From contig CALFFK010000066.1 in assembly GCA_937957975.1 (NCBI GenBank), positions 1-64,000 on the forward strand: a stretch of 64,000 nt of DNA. The letters run 5' to 3'. This DNA comes from an uncultured Neomegalonema sp. GTDB taxonomy: Bacteria > Pseudomonadota > Alphaproteobacteria > Rhodobacterales > Rhodobacteraceae. Both the position numbers and the translations under genes were made by a program. How positions within the stretch are numbered: position 1 is the first letter of the stretch; every line of letters begins with the position of its first letter. Under the pieces are notes generated by a model. It made no database searches and was not told where the DNA came from. It saw only the letters and a program-made list of their open reading frames with translations. Below, piece after piece: positions 26,841 through 35,097 of this stretch.

Positions 26841-28355
26841 ATGCTCGATCTTGCCTATTCCGAACCGACTGCCCAACGCCTGAAAGGTATGACCGGCGAG
26901 TGGGAGATGGTCATTGGGCTGGAGGTTCATGCCCAGGTACGCTCACAGGCAAAGCTGTTTTCGGGCGGAGCCAATGATTTCGGCGCAGAGCCGAATACGA
27001 ATGTCGCGCTGGTTGATGCGGCAATGCCGGGAATGTTGCCGGTCATCAATGAATATTGCGTGGCGCAAGCGGTGCGCACGGGCCTGGGGCTGAAAGCGCA
27101 GATTCACCTGCGTTCGGTGTTCGACCGGAAAAACTATTTCTATCCTGATTTGCCGCAGGGCTATCAAATCAGCCAGTTCAAAGATCCTATCGTCGGTGAA
27201 GGTGAAGTGCTGGTTCATCTGGAGCCGGGCGTGGCGCGGCGTGTGCGCATCGAACGTATCCACCTTGAACAGGATGCCGGGAAATCGATCCATGACATGG
27301 ACCCGGAAATGTCATTCGTGGACCTGAACCGTACCGGCGTGGCGCTGATGGAAATCGTCTCCCGCCCCGATATTCGGGGGCCGGAAGAAGCGGCGGAATA
27401 TGTGCGCAAATTACGCCAGATCATGCGTTATCTGGGAACGTGTGATGGCGAAATGCAGGAAGGTTCCCTGCGCGCAGACGTGAATGTTTCGGTCTGTCGC
27501 CCCGGCGATTACGAAAAATACTACGAGACCCAGGATTTCTCGCATCTTGGCACACGCTGCGAGATAAAAAACATGAACTCGATGCGCTTTATCCAGCAAG
27601 CAATCGAATATGAAGCGCGCCGCCAGATCGAAATTTTGGAAGATGGCGGCCAAATCGATCAGGAAACACGCCTGTTCGACCCGAAAAAGGGCGAAACCCG
27701 AACCATGCGCTCGAAGGAAGAGGCGCATGATTATCGGTATTTTCCATGCCCCGATCTTTTGCCACTGGAGATTGAGCAAGGCTGGGTGGACGATATTGCC
27801 GAAGGTTTGCCCGAATTACCCGATGAAAAGCGGGCGCGGTTCATGCGTGATTACGGCGTTACGGAATACGATGCTGCCGTTTTGTCAGCCGCGCGCGAGG
27901 ATGCAGATTTCTTCGAGGCTGTGGCCAAGGGCCGCGACGGGAAGACATCGGCAAACTGGGTAGTGAATGAGCTGTTTGGGCGATTGAACAAGGATGGTCT
28001 GGGAGTGAGCGATTCGCCCATGTCGGCAGATCAACTTGGCGGAATTATTGATCTGATCGCCAAGGGTGATATTTCCGGCAAGATCGCCAAGGATCTGTTC
28101 GAGATTGTGTGGTCCGAAGGCGGCGATCCGGCGGAAATCATGGAATCGCGCGGAATGCGTCAGGTCACGGATACCGGGGCTATTGATGCAGAGGTCGAGA
28201 AGATCGTCGCTGCAAACCCTGATAAGGTGGCGCAGGCACAGGAAAAGCCGTCCATGGCGGGCTGGTTTGTCGGTCAGGTTATGAAGGCGACCGGCGGAAA
28301 GGCGAACCCACAGGCTGTGCAGGCGGCGGTCAAGGCGAAGCTGGGTCTGGAATAA
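26841..28355 (+). CDS. gatB: Aspartyl/glutamyl-tRNA(Asn/Gln) amidotransferase subunit B
   Basis: Part of GatCAB, which converts mischarged Glu-tRNA(Gln) or Asp-tRNA(Asn) to the correct amide form. The diagnostic stretch is [19 protein letters not shown], followed by [34 protein letters not shown] and [11 protein letters not shown]. The C-terminal YqeY-like tail ends [16 protein letters not shown]. Length is 504 residues from the ATG at 26841, which follows GGGGAAA; the track's TTG start adds 20 codons. GatA and GatC are not in this window. Confidence 0.95.
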   Translation: MLDLAYSEPTAQRLKGMTGEWEMVIGLEVHAQVRSQAKLFSGGANDFGAEPNTNVALVDAAMPGMLPVINEYCVAQAVRTGLGLKAQIHLRSVFDRKNYFYPDLPQGYQISQFKDPIVGEGEVLVHLEPGVARRVRIERIHLEQDAGKSIHDMDPEMSFVDLNRTGVALMEIVSRPDIRGPEEAAEYVRKLRQIMRYLGTCDGEMQEGSLRADVNVSVCRPGDYEKYYETQDFSHLGTRCEIKNMNSMRFIQQAIEYEARRQIEILEDGGQIDQETRLFDPKKGETRTMRSKEEAHDYRYFPCPDLLPLEIEQGWVDDIAEGLPELPDEKRARFMRDYGVTEYDAAVLSAAREDADFFEAVAKGRDGKTSANWVVNELFGRLNKDGLGVSDSPMSADQLGGIIDLIAKGDISGKIAKDLFEIVWSEGGDPAEIMESRGMRQVTDTGAIDAEVEKIVAANPDKVAQAQEKPSMAGWFVGQVMKATGGKANPQAVQAAVKAKLGLE

Positions 28356-28390
28356 CGCCTTTATTCCAGCGAGTTGGGCAAATGGATTTC

Positions 28391-28408
28391 CGGGCAAAAC
28401 TCTGCCCG
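28391..28408 (+). terminator. Weak terminator-like hairpin after gatB
   Basis: CGGGCA-AAACTC-TGCCCG forms a six-base-pair GC stem 35 bases after the gatB stop. It is followed by CTTCTAT rather than a true T run, so termination efficiency is doubtful. Confidence 0.4.
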
Positions 28409-28468
28409 CTTCTATACGCAGAAACAACTCCGGTCGGAGGAGTGGCAGAATACCGAAAACATTGAACA

Positions 28469-29617
28469 ATGCCTGTCTTGCCTTCGCCACCCCCTTTCAC
28501 GCTCGTTAATGCGCGGGTGCTGTCACCAGATGGGCTGACATCTGGTGATGTTGCAATTGTAGACGGGCGGATCACGGATTCCTGTGCTGGAAGGCGGGTC
28601 GATGCATTGGGCCTGATGGTACTACCTGGTATGGTAGATCTGCATGGGGATGCGTTCGAGCGCCATCTTGCTCCGCGTCGGGGGGCATTGCGTCATCTTG
28701 ACGACGGGTTACGTGCAGTAGAGCAGGAATTGGCCGCCAACGGGATTACCACTGCGTATTTACCACAATTCTGGAGCTGGCAGGGCGGGATGCGAGGGCC
28801 GGATTTTGCACGTTGGCTGTGTGTTGGGCTTGGCAAATATGGTGCGTCCCTCGACATACGGGTGCAGTTACGGCTGGACGTCGCCTGTCATGCTGATTTC
28901 GACGATGTGCGGGCATTGATCGTGGAGCATGGGATCGATTATCTCGTTTTGAACGACCATCTGCCGCATGACGCCCTTGCCGCCGGAAAGCGCCCCCCAC
29001 GTCTTGATGGACAGGCTATCCGGGCAAACCGATCTCCGACAGAGCATTTGTCACTAATGCGGGAATTGCATGACGCAATGCCGCAGGCATGGGTGCGGGT
29101 AGCGGATTTGCTGGCATCATTCAGTGATATGCGGATCGGCAGCCATGACGACGCAACGCCGCAAGAGCGCACAGAAATGCGCCGCCTTGGTGCGGGAATC
29201 GCGGAATTTCCAATGACGGAGGAAACGCTTCAATCCGCGCGCAAGGCAGGAGATTTCATCATCCTTGGCGCGCCCAATGTCGTGCGGGGCAGATCGCATG
29301 ACCGTGGCGTCCCGGCGCGGGCGATGATCGAGGCCGGACTGTGCGATGCGCTGGCGTCTGACTATCACTATCCGTCACTGCATCACGCGGCGTTTACATT
29401 GAAGGCCGGAGGGATGCCCCTTGCGGATGCCTGGGCGCTGGTATCAAGATCCCCGGCAATGATGATGGGCATGGATGATCGTGGCGTAATTGCGCAGGGA
29501 AAACGCGCCGATCTTGTGCTTGTCGAGGAGGGGTCGCGCCGTCTTGTCGGTACGATTGCAGCGGGGCGGCTCGTATATGTGACCGAGCCGCTCACCATGC
29601 GTTTGCTGGCGGCATGA
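28469..29617 (+). CDS. phnM: Alpha-D-ribose 1-methylphosphonate 5-triphosphate diphosphatase (PhnM-like amidohydrolase)
   Basis: A 382-residue amidohydrolase-fold protein. PhnM in the C-P lyase pathway removes pyrophosphate from ribose 1-phosphonate 5-triphosphate. Recognisable features are VLPGMVDLHGDAFERHLAPR, with the HxD rather than HxH metal motif expected for PhnM, then YLPQFWSWQGG, NDHLP and LASDYHYPS, and the C-terminal IAQGKRADLVLVE. No other phn gene (C-P lyase core, transporter, PhnN) is in the window, so the gene is isolated or its partners lie elsewhere. The ribosome-binding site is weak. It converges on chpT with four bases between stops. Confidence 0.82.
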   Translation: MPVLPSPPPFTLVNARVLSPDGLTSGDVAIVDGRITDSCAGRRVDALGLMVLPGMVDLHGDAFERHLAPRRGALRHLDDGLRAVEQELAANGITTAYLPQFWSWQGGMRGPDFARWLCVGLGKYGASLDIRVQLRLDVACHADFDDVRALIVEHGIDYLVLNDHLPHDALAAGKRPPRLDGQAIRANRSPTEHLSLMRELHDAMPQAWVRVADLLASFSDMRIGSHDDATPQERTEMRRLGAGIAEFPMTEETLQSARKAGDFIILGAPNVVRGRSHDRGVPARAMIEAGLCDALASDYHYPSLHHAAFTLKAGGMPLADAWALVSRSPAMMMGMDDRGVIAQGKRADLVLVEEGSRRLVGTIAAGRLVYVTEPLTMRLLAA

Positions 29618-29621
29618 CTGT

Positions 29622-30245
29622 TCAGATCGTGGCGGCGATCTCGATAGTTTCATCCCCGACCGAGACGTGGATTGTTGTGCCGAGGCTTTTTGCAAGTTCG
29701 TAAGTGAACAGCATATTCGCCTCGCGTGGCTCAACCATATTGAGATCGGCCCCATTGCGCAGGATGGTAATGGCTTGTTCCTGTAATCTCGCTTTCGGGC
29801 CTTCCGCCGAGATCATCAGGTTTGTCGCACCCGCCTTTTGCACACCGGCACGCAAGGTTCCGCCACGCGGCAAAGCCTCAAAACCGATCAGAATCATATT
29901 CAGCAACAGCTTGACGATTGACTTATCAAGGCTTTGCACCCCTACCTGCCAATCAAGCTGGGTTGCACCCTTGCCTACGAGGCCCAGCGAAAGGGATTTG
30001 GCTTCATCCAGCGACACCATTTCTGACACGGTGCCGGCCATACCGAAAGATCGGCGCATGAATTGCAGTTTTGCCGAGGCGCTGGCTGCGCTGTTACGAA
30101 TCAGGCCCATGGCCTGTTCGCTCATCTCGGCGTCGGATTCATCCTCAAGGATTTCCAGTCCATTGTTGATCGCACCGACCGGACTTATGAGGTCATGGCA
30201 GATACGGGAACTGAGCAAGGACGCAAAAGTCAGGTCGGTCATCAT
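29622..30245 (-). CDS. chpT: Histidine phosphotransferase ChpT
   Basis: Relays phosphate from the hybrid kinase CckA to CtrA and CpdR in the alphaproteobacterial cell-cycle/motility circuit. The 207-residue protein begins with a dimerisation helix carrying SSRICHDLISPVGAINNGLE, whose histidine near residue 17 is the phospho-acceptor. A degenerate ATPase-like domain follows (LLLNMILIGFEALPRGG), as in ChpT. A DUF3553 gene is divergent just upstream, a neighbour pair often seen in Rhodobacterales. The start could also be the next codon (ATG at 30242). Confidence 0.88.
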   Translation of the reverse strand: MMTDLTFASLLSSRICHDLISPVGAINNGLEILEDESDAEMSEQAMGLIRNSAASASAKLQFMRRSFGMAGTVSEMVSLDEAKSLSLGLVGKGATQLDWQVGVQSLDKSIVKLLLNMILIGFEALPRGGTLRAGVQKAGATNLMISAEGPKARLQEQAITILRNGADLNMVEPREANMLFTYELAKSLGTTIHVSVGDETIEIAATI

Positions 30246-30294
30246 CCACCGGAATTGAGTGCTTTAGAACAATGTACACAAAAGCGAGGTAATT

Positions 30295-30465
30295 ATGAAT
30301 GAATTATTAACTGTCGGTGTGTTCGTGCGTCATCCCGGTTTCCCCGATTGGGGTTTGGGGCAGGTGCAGTCGGTTATCGAAGATCGGATCACGGTCAATT
30401 TTGAGAATATTGGGAAACAGGTCATTGATGGGACACAGGTGACTCTGGACCTGGATTCGCTTTGA
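30295..30465 (+). CDS. Small DUF3553-type protein
   Basis: 56 residues, too short for the ORF track. Translation from ATG at 30295 reads VGVFVRHPGFPDWGLGQVQS, then a strand-rich stretch with ITVNFENIGKQVI. This is the DUF3553 pattern (a V-x-H-P-x-x-P-x-W-G-x-G-Q-V-Q core). GCGAGG lies upstream. Its last 44 bases overlap the 3' end of mnmD on the opposite strand. The function is not known. Confidence 0.75.
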   Translation: MNELLTVGVFVRHPGFPDWGLGQVQSVIEDRITVNFENIGKQVIDGTQVTLDLDSL

Positions 30466-31144
30466 CAGCGCGCAGCATTTCCCGCTTTCGCCCATATCCG
30501 GGTAGTCGTTCCAGCGTAAAACCTGCGGCCTGTAGTCCCTGGCGCACGGCGCCCGCCACGCTGTAGGTTGCCGCGATAGCGCCGGGGGCGCTGTTTTGTC
30601 CGACTGCTTTTAAAAGGTCTGGTTCCCACATCTCCGGGTTTCTGGAGGGGGCAAAGCCATCAAGATACCACGCATTCGCCTTGCCTTGCCACGCGGCAAC
30701 AGTATGGCGGGCATCACCCACGATGAGGGTAAGGCGCGCGGGGCCAATCTGCATGACGCCACCTTCACGCCGCCATGCCGAAACAAGCGCGGCGCGTTGA
30801 ATGTCGAGTTCGGGCCAGACGCCGAGGGCGCGATCAATCTCTTCTGCCTGCATCGGATAGAGTTCAAAGGCGGTATAGTGCAGGGGCAGATCGGGCGGCG
30901 CGTACTGTTGCCAGAATGCCAACGTAGAGCAAAAATTGAGGCCAGTGCCAAAGCCGAGTTCGGCGATGGATGTCTGGCCCGACTCGATCATTGTGGGCAG
31001 ACGGCATCCTTCGAGAAAGACGTGCCGGGTTTCTTCCAGTCCGTTCTCGCGGGAATAATAGGGATCATCGAACTGGTAAGAGACCGGAACGCCGTTTTCC
31101 CATCGTAAGTGCAGGCGTTGGCCTTGTGAATCCGGCGCGGTCAT
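30422..31144 (-). CDS. mnmD: tRNA 5-(methyl)aminomethyl-2-thiouridine methyltransferase MnmD
   Basis: A 240-residue methyltransferase matching the N-terminal half of E. coli MnmC: SYQFDDPYYSRENGLEETRHVFL, the SAM loop IAELGFGTGLNF, then AWYLDGFAPSRNPEMW and PGYGRKREML. It completes mnm5s2U at the tRNA wobble position. In many alphaproteobacteria the two MnmC halves are separate genes; the FAD-oxidoreductase half starts 14 bases away in the opposite direction. Confidence 0.88.
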   Translation of the reverse strand: MTAPDSQGQRLHLRWENGVPVSYQFDDPYYSRENGLEETRHVFLEGCRLPTMIESGQTSIAELGFGTGLNFCSTLAFWQQYAPPDLPLHYTAFELYPMQAEEIDRALGVWPELDIQRAALVSAWRREGGVMQIGPARLTLIVGDARHTVAAWQGKANAWYLDGFAPSRNPEMWEPDLLKAVGQNSAPGAIAATYSVAGAVRQGLQAAGFTLERLPGYGRKREMLRAVKANPGPESPVSHQ

Positions 31145-31158
31145 GGTCGAAACCCTGT

Positions 31159-32187
31159 ATGGAAGATGTTCTTGTCATTGGCGCTGGTATATTCGGTCTG
31201 ACCCTTGCGCGAAAGCTGCGACAGGCAGGACGGCAGGTGCTTGTCACCGAAGCGCACATTGTGGGGAGCGGGGCCAGCGCCACGCCGCTTGGCGTGTTGG
31301 CTCCCCATGCGCCAGACAATTGGAATGCAAAGAAAGAATCCCAGTTTCAGGCGCTTGTATCCTTGCCACGATATTTAACTGCGCTGGAGGATGAGACAGG
31401 AATTGCGACGGGATACGCGCAATCGGGGCGGCTGATTCCGCTAACGACCGAAAACCAGCGCGCAGTCTGGCAGCGGCGCATCGGGGATGCGGTGGAAAAC
31501 TGGCAGGGCAAGGCCGGGTTGGCGCTGATTGAACGGCCTGATCCAACGTGGTTGGCGGAAGAGGTTGCGCCGTTTGGGGCGATGCAATGCGGGTTGACGG
31601 CAAAGATTGATGCGCGGGGGTATCTTGCTGGGCTCGCGGCTTCAGTCGGGGATTCCATTCGGGTCGGGATGGCCTTGGAGCGGCTGGAGGACGGATGCGC
31701 GATCTTTACGAATGGGGAGCGGATCAGGGCACACCGGATCATACTGGCAACAGGGGCGGAAGCTTTCAGACATCTACCCTTGGCCGGATCGGGCGAACCG
31801 GCTGGGCGGGGAGAAAAAGGGCAGGCGGCGGTGCTGGAAATCGGCACAGAAGCGGCATCTCACCCGATTATCTTTCACAATGGCACTTATGTCGTGCCGC
31901 GCGGGGGCAGGTCAGTCGCAGTCGGGGCAACTTCAGAGCGATATTTCGAGCGGGCCGATACGACAGATGAAAAGCTCGATGAGAAAATTGCGCTGGCGAC
32001 CGCGTTGTGTCCCGCTTTATCGGGAGCAAGGGTCGTCGAGCGATGGGCGGCGGCGCGGCCAAGGGCGGCGGATCGTGGATTGATGGTTGGGCCACATCCG
32101 ATTTTGAGCGCGGTATCCGTAGCGACGGGCGGGTTCAAGACGGGATTGGCCATGGCACATACCCTTGATTTAGGGGATCTGGGGTGA
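31159..32187 (+). CDS. FAD-dependent oxidoreductase, MnmC C-terminal-like
   Basis: A 342-residue DAO-type oxidoreductase. The dinucleotide loop VIGAGIFGLTLARKLRQAG is followed by VGSGASATPLGVLAPHAP, as in the MnmC oxidase half, which removes the carboxymethyl group of cmnm5s2U. The divergent mnmD next to it supports this; another amino-acid oxidase role cannot be excluded. The chosen ATG at 31159 has no clear ribosome-binding site and lies only 14 bases from the mnmD start. The ORF track begins far upstream inside mnmD. The stop overlaps the next gene by four bases (GTGA). Confidence 0.78.
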   Translation: MEDVLVIGAGIFGLTLARKLRQAGRQVLVTEAHIVGSGASATPLGVLAPHAPDNWNAKKESQFQALVSLPRYLTALEDETGIATGYAQSGRLIPLTTENQRAVWQRRIGDAVENWQGKAGLALIERPDPTWLAEEVAPFGAMQCGLTAKIDARGYLAGLAASVGDSIRVGMALERLEDGCAIFTNGERIRAHRIILATGAEAFRHLPLAGSGEPAGRGEKGQAAVLEIGTEAASHPIIFHNGTYVVPRGGRSVAVGATSERYFERADTTDEKLDEKIALATALCPALSGARVVERWAAARPRAADRGLMVGPHPILSAVSVATGGFKTGLAMAHTLDLGDLG

Positions 32188-33485
32188 GTGTCGGGATCTT
32201 TGATAATCCGCTTTTGGGCGAGGTTTTTGGTGATGCGGAGATCGGGGCATTCTTCTCGGTAGAAGCGGAACTAAGGGCGATGATCCGGGTGGAGATCGCA
32301 TTGGCGCGCGTCCAGGGGCGGATGGGAATCATCCCGGCGGCGGCGGCGGATGCCATTCAGAAGCTGGAGAATCATGTTCCTGACCCTGCCATGCTGATCG
32401 CAGGAACGCGGGCGAGCGGGGTCGTCGTGCCGCCCTTGGTAAAAGCGTTGCGAGACAATATGGGCGCGCCTTATGGCGGCTATGTCCATTGGGGGGCAAC
32501 GACACAGGATATTGTTGATACGGGGCTGATGCTGCGGTTGCGCGATGTACTGGAAATTATCGAGGGGCGGTTATCGGCCCTGATTAATGTGTTGGCCGAT
32601 GCGGCAGAGCGTTATGCAAGCCTGCCTATGGCGGCACGAACGCGATCACAGGTGGCGACACCTACGACGCTGGGGCTGCGTATTGCCGGGTGGCTTGCAC
32701 CGCTTTTGCGATGCCGGACGCGACTTGAGGAATTGAAACCCCGGTTGCTGGTTGTTCAGCTTGGCGGGGCATCGGGAACATTGGGGGTCTTTGGCAAGCG
32801 CGGGCTTGCAGTGATGGAAGGGATGGCGATGGAACTGGATTTGGCTGTCCCGCTCAAACCCTGGCACTCGGAGCGGGATAGTCTCGTCGATCTGGCACAT
32901 TGGCTGGCTCTCGTGACCGGAACGCTGGGCAAGATGGCGGGTGATTTGATTCTGACCGGGCGATCCGAAAGCGGGGAACTGCGGGCGGGTGAAGGGGGCG
33001 GATCGTCTACCATGCCCCAGAAGGCCAATCCGGTTGCGGCGGAAACAATAGTATCCCTTGCGCGGTACAATGCGGGGCAGGTCGGTATTGCGCATCAGGC
33101 AATGATGCACGCGGAAGAACGCGATTGTGGTGCATGGGCGCTGGAGTGGATGACCTTACCCTCAATGATCGTGGCAACAGGGGCAGCCTTATGCCACGCA
33201 AACGGGTTGGGGCAATCGCTTGACCCTGATCCGTCAAGGATGCGGGCGATGATGGATGATGCGGTTATGGCGGAGGCGGCGGCGTTTGCCCTGGCTGGGC
33301 ACATGGCGTTAGGTGACGCGCAAGCGTTGGTTAAAAGGGCCGCGCAAGAGAAGGGGCCACTATTCGACCGGCTTGCGAGCCTTACCGATGCGCCAGTGAA
33401 TTTCGACGCTTTGCGCGATCCGACCAATGCGTTGGGAAATGCAGAAGAACTTGTTCAGCGTGTTGTGGTGGAAGCGCGACGTTGA
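32184..33485 (+). CDS. Fumarase/aspartase-superfamily lyase, 3-carboxy-cis,cis-muconate cycloisomerase-like
   Basis: A 433-residue superfamily lyase with the signature GGGSSTMPQKANPV, the first conserved region VHWGATTQDIVDTG and RSQVATPTTLGLR. These three regions fit PcaB-like or adenylosuccinate-lyase-like enzymes better than fumarase. No other beta-ketoadipate pathway gene is nearby, so the substrate is uncertain. The GTG start overlaps the stop of the FAD oxidoreductase gene, meaning translational coupling with a tRNA-modification enzyme, an unexpected partner. Confidence 0.75.
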   Translation: MSVGIFDNPLLGEVFGDAEIGAFFSVEAELRAMIRVEIALARVQGRMGIIPAAAADAIQKLENHVPDPAMLIAGTRASGVVVPPLVKALRDNMGAPYGGYVHWGATTQDIVDTGLMLRLRDVLEIIEGRLSALINVLADAAERYASLPMAARTRSQVATPTTLGLRIAGWLAPLLRCRTRLEELKPRLLVVQLGGASGTLGVFGKRGLAVMEGMAMELDLAVPLKPWHSERDSLVDLAHWLALVTGTLGKMAGDLILTGRSESGELRAGEGGGSSTMPQKANPVAAETIVSLARYNAGQVGIAHQAMMHAEERDCGAWALEWMTLPSMIVATGAALCHANGLGQSLDPDPSRMRAMMDDAVMAEAAAFALAGHMALGDAQALVKRAAQEKGPLFDRLASLTDAPVNFDALRDPTNALGNAEELVQRVVVEARR

Positions 33486-33547
33486 AGATTGTCATTTATC
33501 CCTGGAGTGACCTATAGTGGCACAACTCTTATAGGGATGTGGGTATC

Positions 33548-33991
33548 ATGCCGCTTGAATTTGATACGAATGTCGTGATGGCGGGGTATCTCGCCTTCTG
33601 CATCCTGCTCACTGTAATCGTCTATTCCTTCAGGCTTTTCGATTGGCGGGCGTTGGCGGCGGAACTTGATGACGATTTGAAACCCCTGTCGTTTTTTGAG
33701 CGGCCCGACCGGGGTGTATTGATCCTCTTTTTTGGGATCGTTTCCTTGTTGATCTCCGCCTATTTCGGATGGCGACTACCGGCAGAGATACAGCGGTTTA
33801 TGGATGCCGGGGAATTTCTGATCCCTGGTTCAGACATTGCCGACGGCCCGCTCGCGCGGGCGGCACAGGTGGTTGGGGCATTCAGTTTCTCGCTCATCGC
33901 CATGCGATTGATGCGGCTGTCACTGATCTTCACTTTCGCAATTACGATGCTGGCGTTAACCATAGCGGCCTATACATATGTTTTTGGATGA
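33548..33991 (+). CDS. Small integral membrane protein, function unknown
   Basis: 147 residues with about four hydrophobic helices (AGYLAFCILLTVIVYSF, GVLILFFGIVSLLISAYF, a segment near AAQVVGAFSFSLIAM, and a C-terminal LTIAAYTYVF). The loop between the first two is acidic. I recognise no family. The start is taken at ATG 33548 rather than GTG 33539; upstream sequence GGGATGTGGG is a moderate ribosome-binding site. The gene is convergent with the M23 peptidase. Confidence 0.6.
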   Translation: MPLEFDTNVVMAGYLAFCILLTVIVYSFRLFDWRALAAELDDDLKPLSFFERPDRGVLILFFGIVSLLISAYFGWRLPAEIQRFMDAGEFLIPGSDIADGPLARAAQVVGAFSFSLIAMRLMRLSLIFTFAITMLALTIAAYTYVFG

Positions 33992-34032
33992 TGGATGCGA
34001 ACCGCAGGTAAACCAAGATTAAAAGCCATGGT

Positions 34033-35049
34033 TTACTGCGCTTGCAAGCTGGCCTGATCGCGTTTCGATTTAGCTGGAAGATCGAAAGCGAGTTCCTCGC
34101 GCAATGCCTCATCGCCTTTTACAAAAAAGCTGATCCGGGCGCGGTATTCGCCTTTGGGCCATTGCTGGAGACCCATATCGGATGGGCTGACACCGATATT
34201 GGCAAGGTAGACGGTTTCGTCTTCGGTGATCTCGAATAACTCACTGGCGAAGGGGCGGCCATCGGGACCAAAGGCCATGAGGCGGGCTGAATCACCTGCA
34301 CGCACGCCCAACAGATGCAGCCAGATATAGAAAGGCTCGGTTGCGCTTTCGGGCGCGGTCAATGTTGCGTGGTCCTGCTTCACAATTTCCAGCGACGGAA
34401 AGACCTTGGTGACACCAAATCCAAACAGAGCGCTGGGCGTATAACCAAGTCCAAGATCAGCGTTCCAGAGCGGCTGCGCTGATGTTGCCTTGCAGCCTGT
34501 GGGGCTGACTCCTGTGAATGGATTTATGACAGCACCGAAGCGACGAATCGCATAGTGCAGATGCGGAAAATCTGTACCGCCGGAAGAACCTATTTCACCG
34601 AGTGGAGTGCCCGTGGTGACACTCTGACCGCGCGATACCCGAACACTGCCCTTGGCGAGGTGACAATATTGCGAGACCCAACCTGCACCATGATCGATCA
34701 TTACGGCATTGCCACAGCCGAAGGGATCGTCCTGTGCGGCTGTAAAACGATGATCGGGTTGATCATTGATCGTGCTGACGACAATTCCGGGGGCGGTGGC
34801 CAGCGCGCTGTAGCCTTTGTCAATCTCTGAGCGATTTCTCAGGCGAAAATCAGTGCCCTGGTGATTGTTGTACGCCAAAGGCCCGCAGTTGAAGTCTTTC
34901 GCGCCTTCGCCCGGCTCTGCATCGACGTAATTCTGGATCATGCAGGTTTTGCCGATTTCACAATCGAGCGGCATTCCAAGTTCGATGGCATTGGCGGGAA
35001 GGGTGAAAGCGGCCACGTTTAACGCAGCCGCAGTCAGGATCATTCGCAT
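34033..35049 (-). CDS. M23-family metallopeptidase (LytM-type peptidoglycan hydrolase)
   Basis: A 338-residue secreted protein with signal peptide MILTAAALNVAAFTLPANA. The M23 core is complete: NNHQGTDFRL gives the HxxxD zinc ligands, YCHLAKGSVRVSRGQ follows, and DFPHLHYAIRR gives the HxH. A second, beta-rich domain of about 150 residues at the C-terminus is unassigned. Two cysteine pairs in the N-terminal part suggest disulfides. GGAGG seven bases before ATG 35049 decides the start. It probably cleaves peptidoglycan cross-links in the periplasm. Confidence 0.82.
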   Translation of the reverse strand: MRMILTAAALNVAAFTLPANAIELGMPLDCEIGKTCMIQNYVDAEPGEGAKDFNCGPLAYNNHQGTDFRLRNRSEIDKGYSALATAPGIVVSTINDQPDHRFTAAQDDPFGCGNAVMIDHGAGWVSQYCHLAKGSVRVSRGQSVTTGTPLGEIGSSGGTDFPHLHYAIRRFGAVINPFTGVSPTGCKATSAQPLWNADLGLGYTPSALFGFGVTKVFPSLEIVKQDHATLTAPESATEPFYIWLHLLGVRAGDSARLMAFGPDGRPFASELFEITEDETVYLANIGVSPSDMGLQQWPKGEYRARISFFVKGDEALREELAFDLPAKSKRDQASLQAQ

Positions 35050-35097
35050 TGCACATCCTCCATTCGACATCGGTAGACCCGTTGTCGAAAGGTACGG

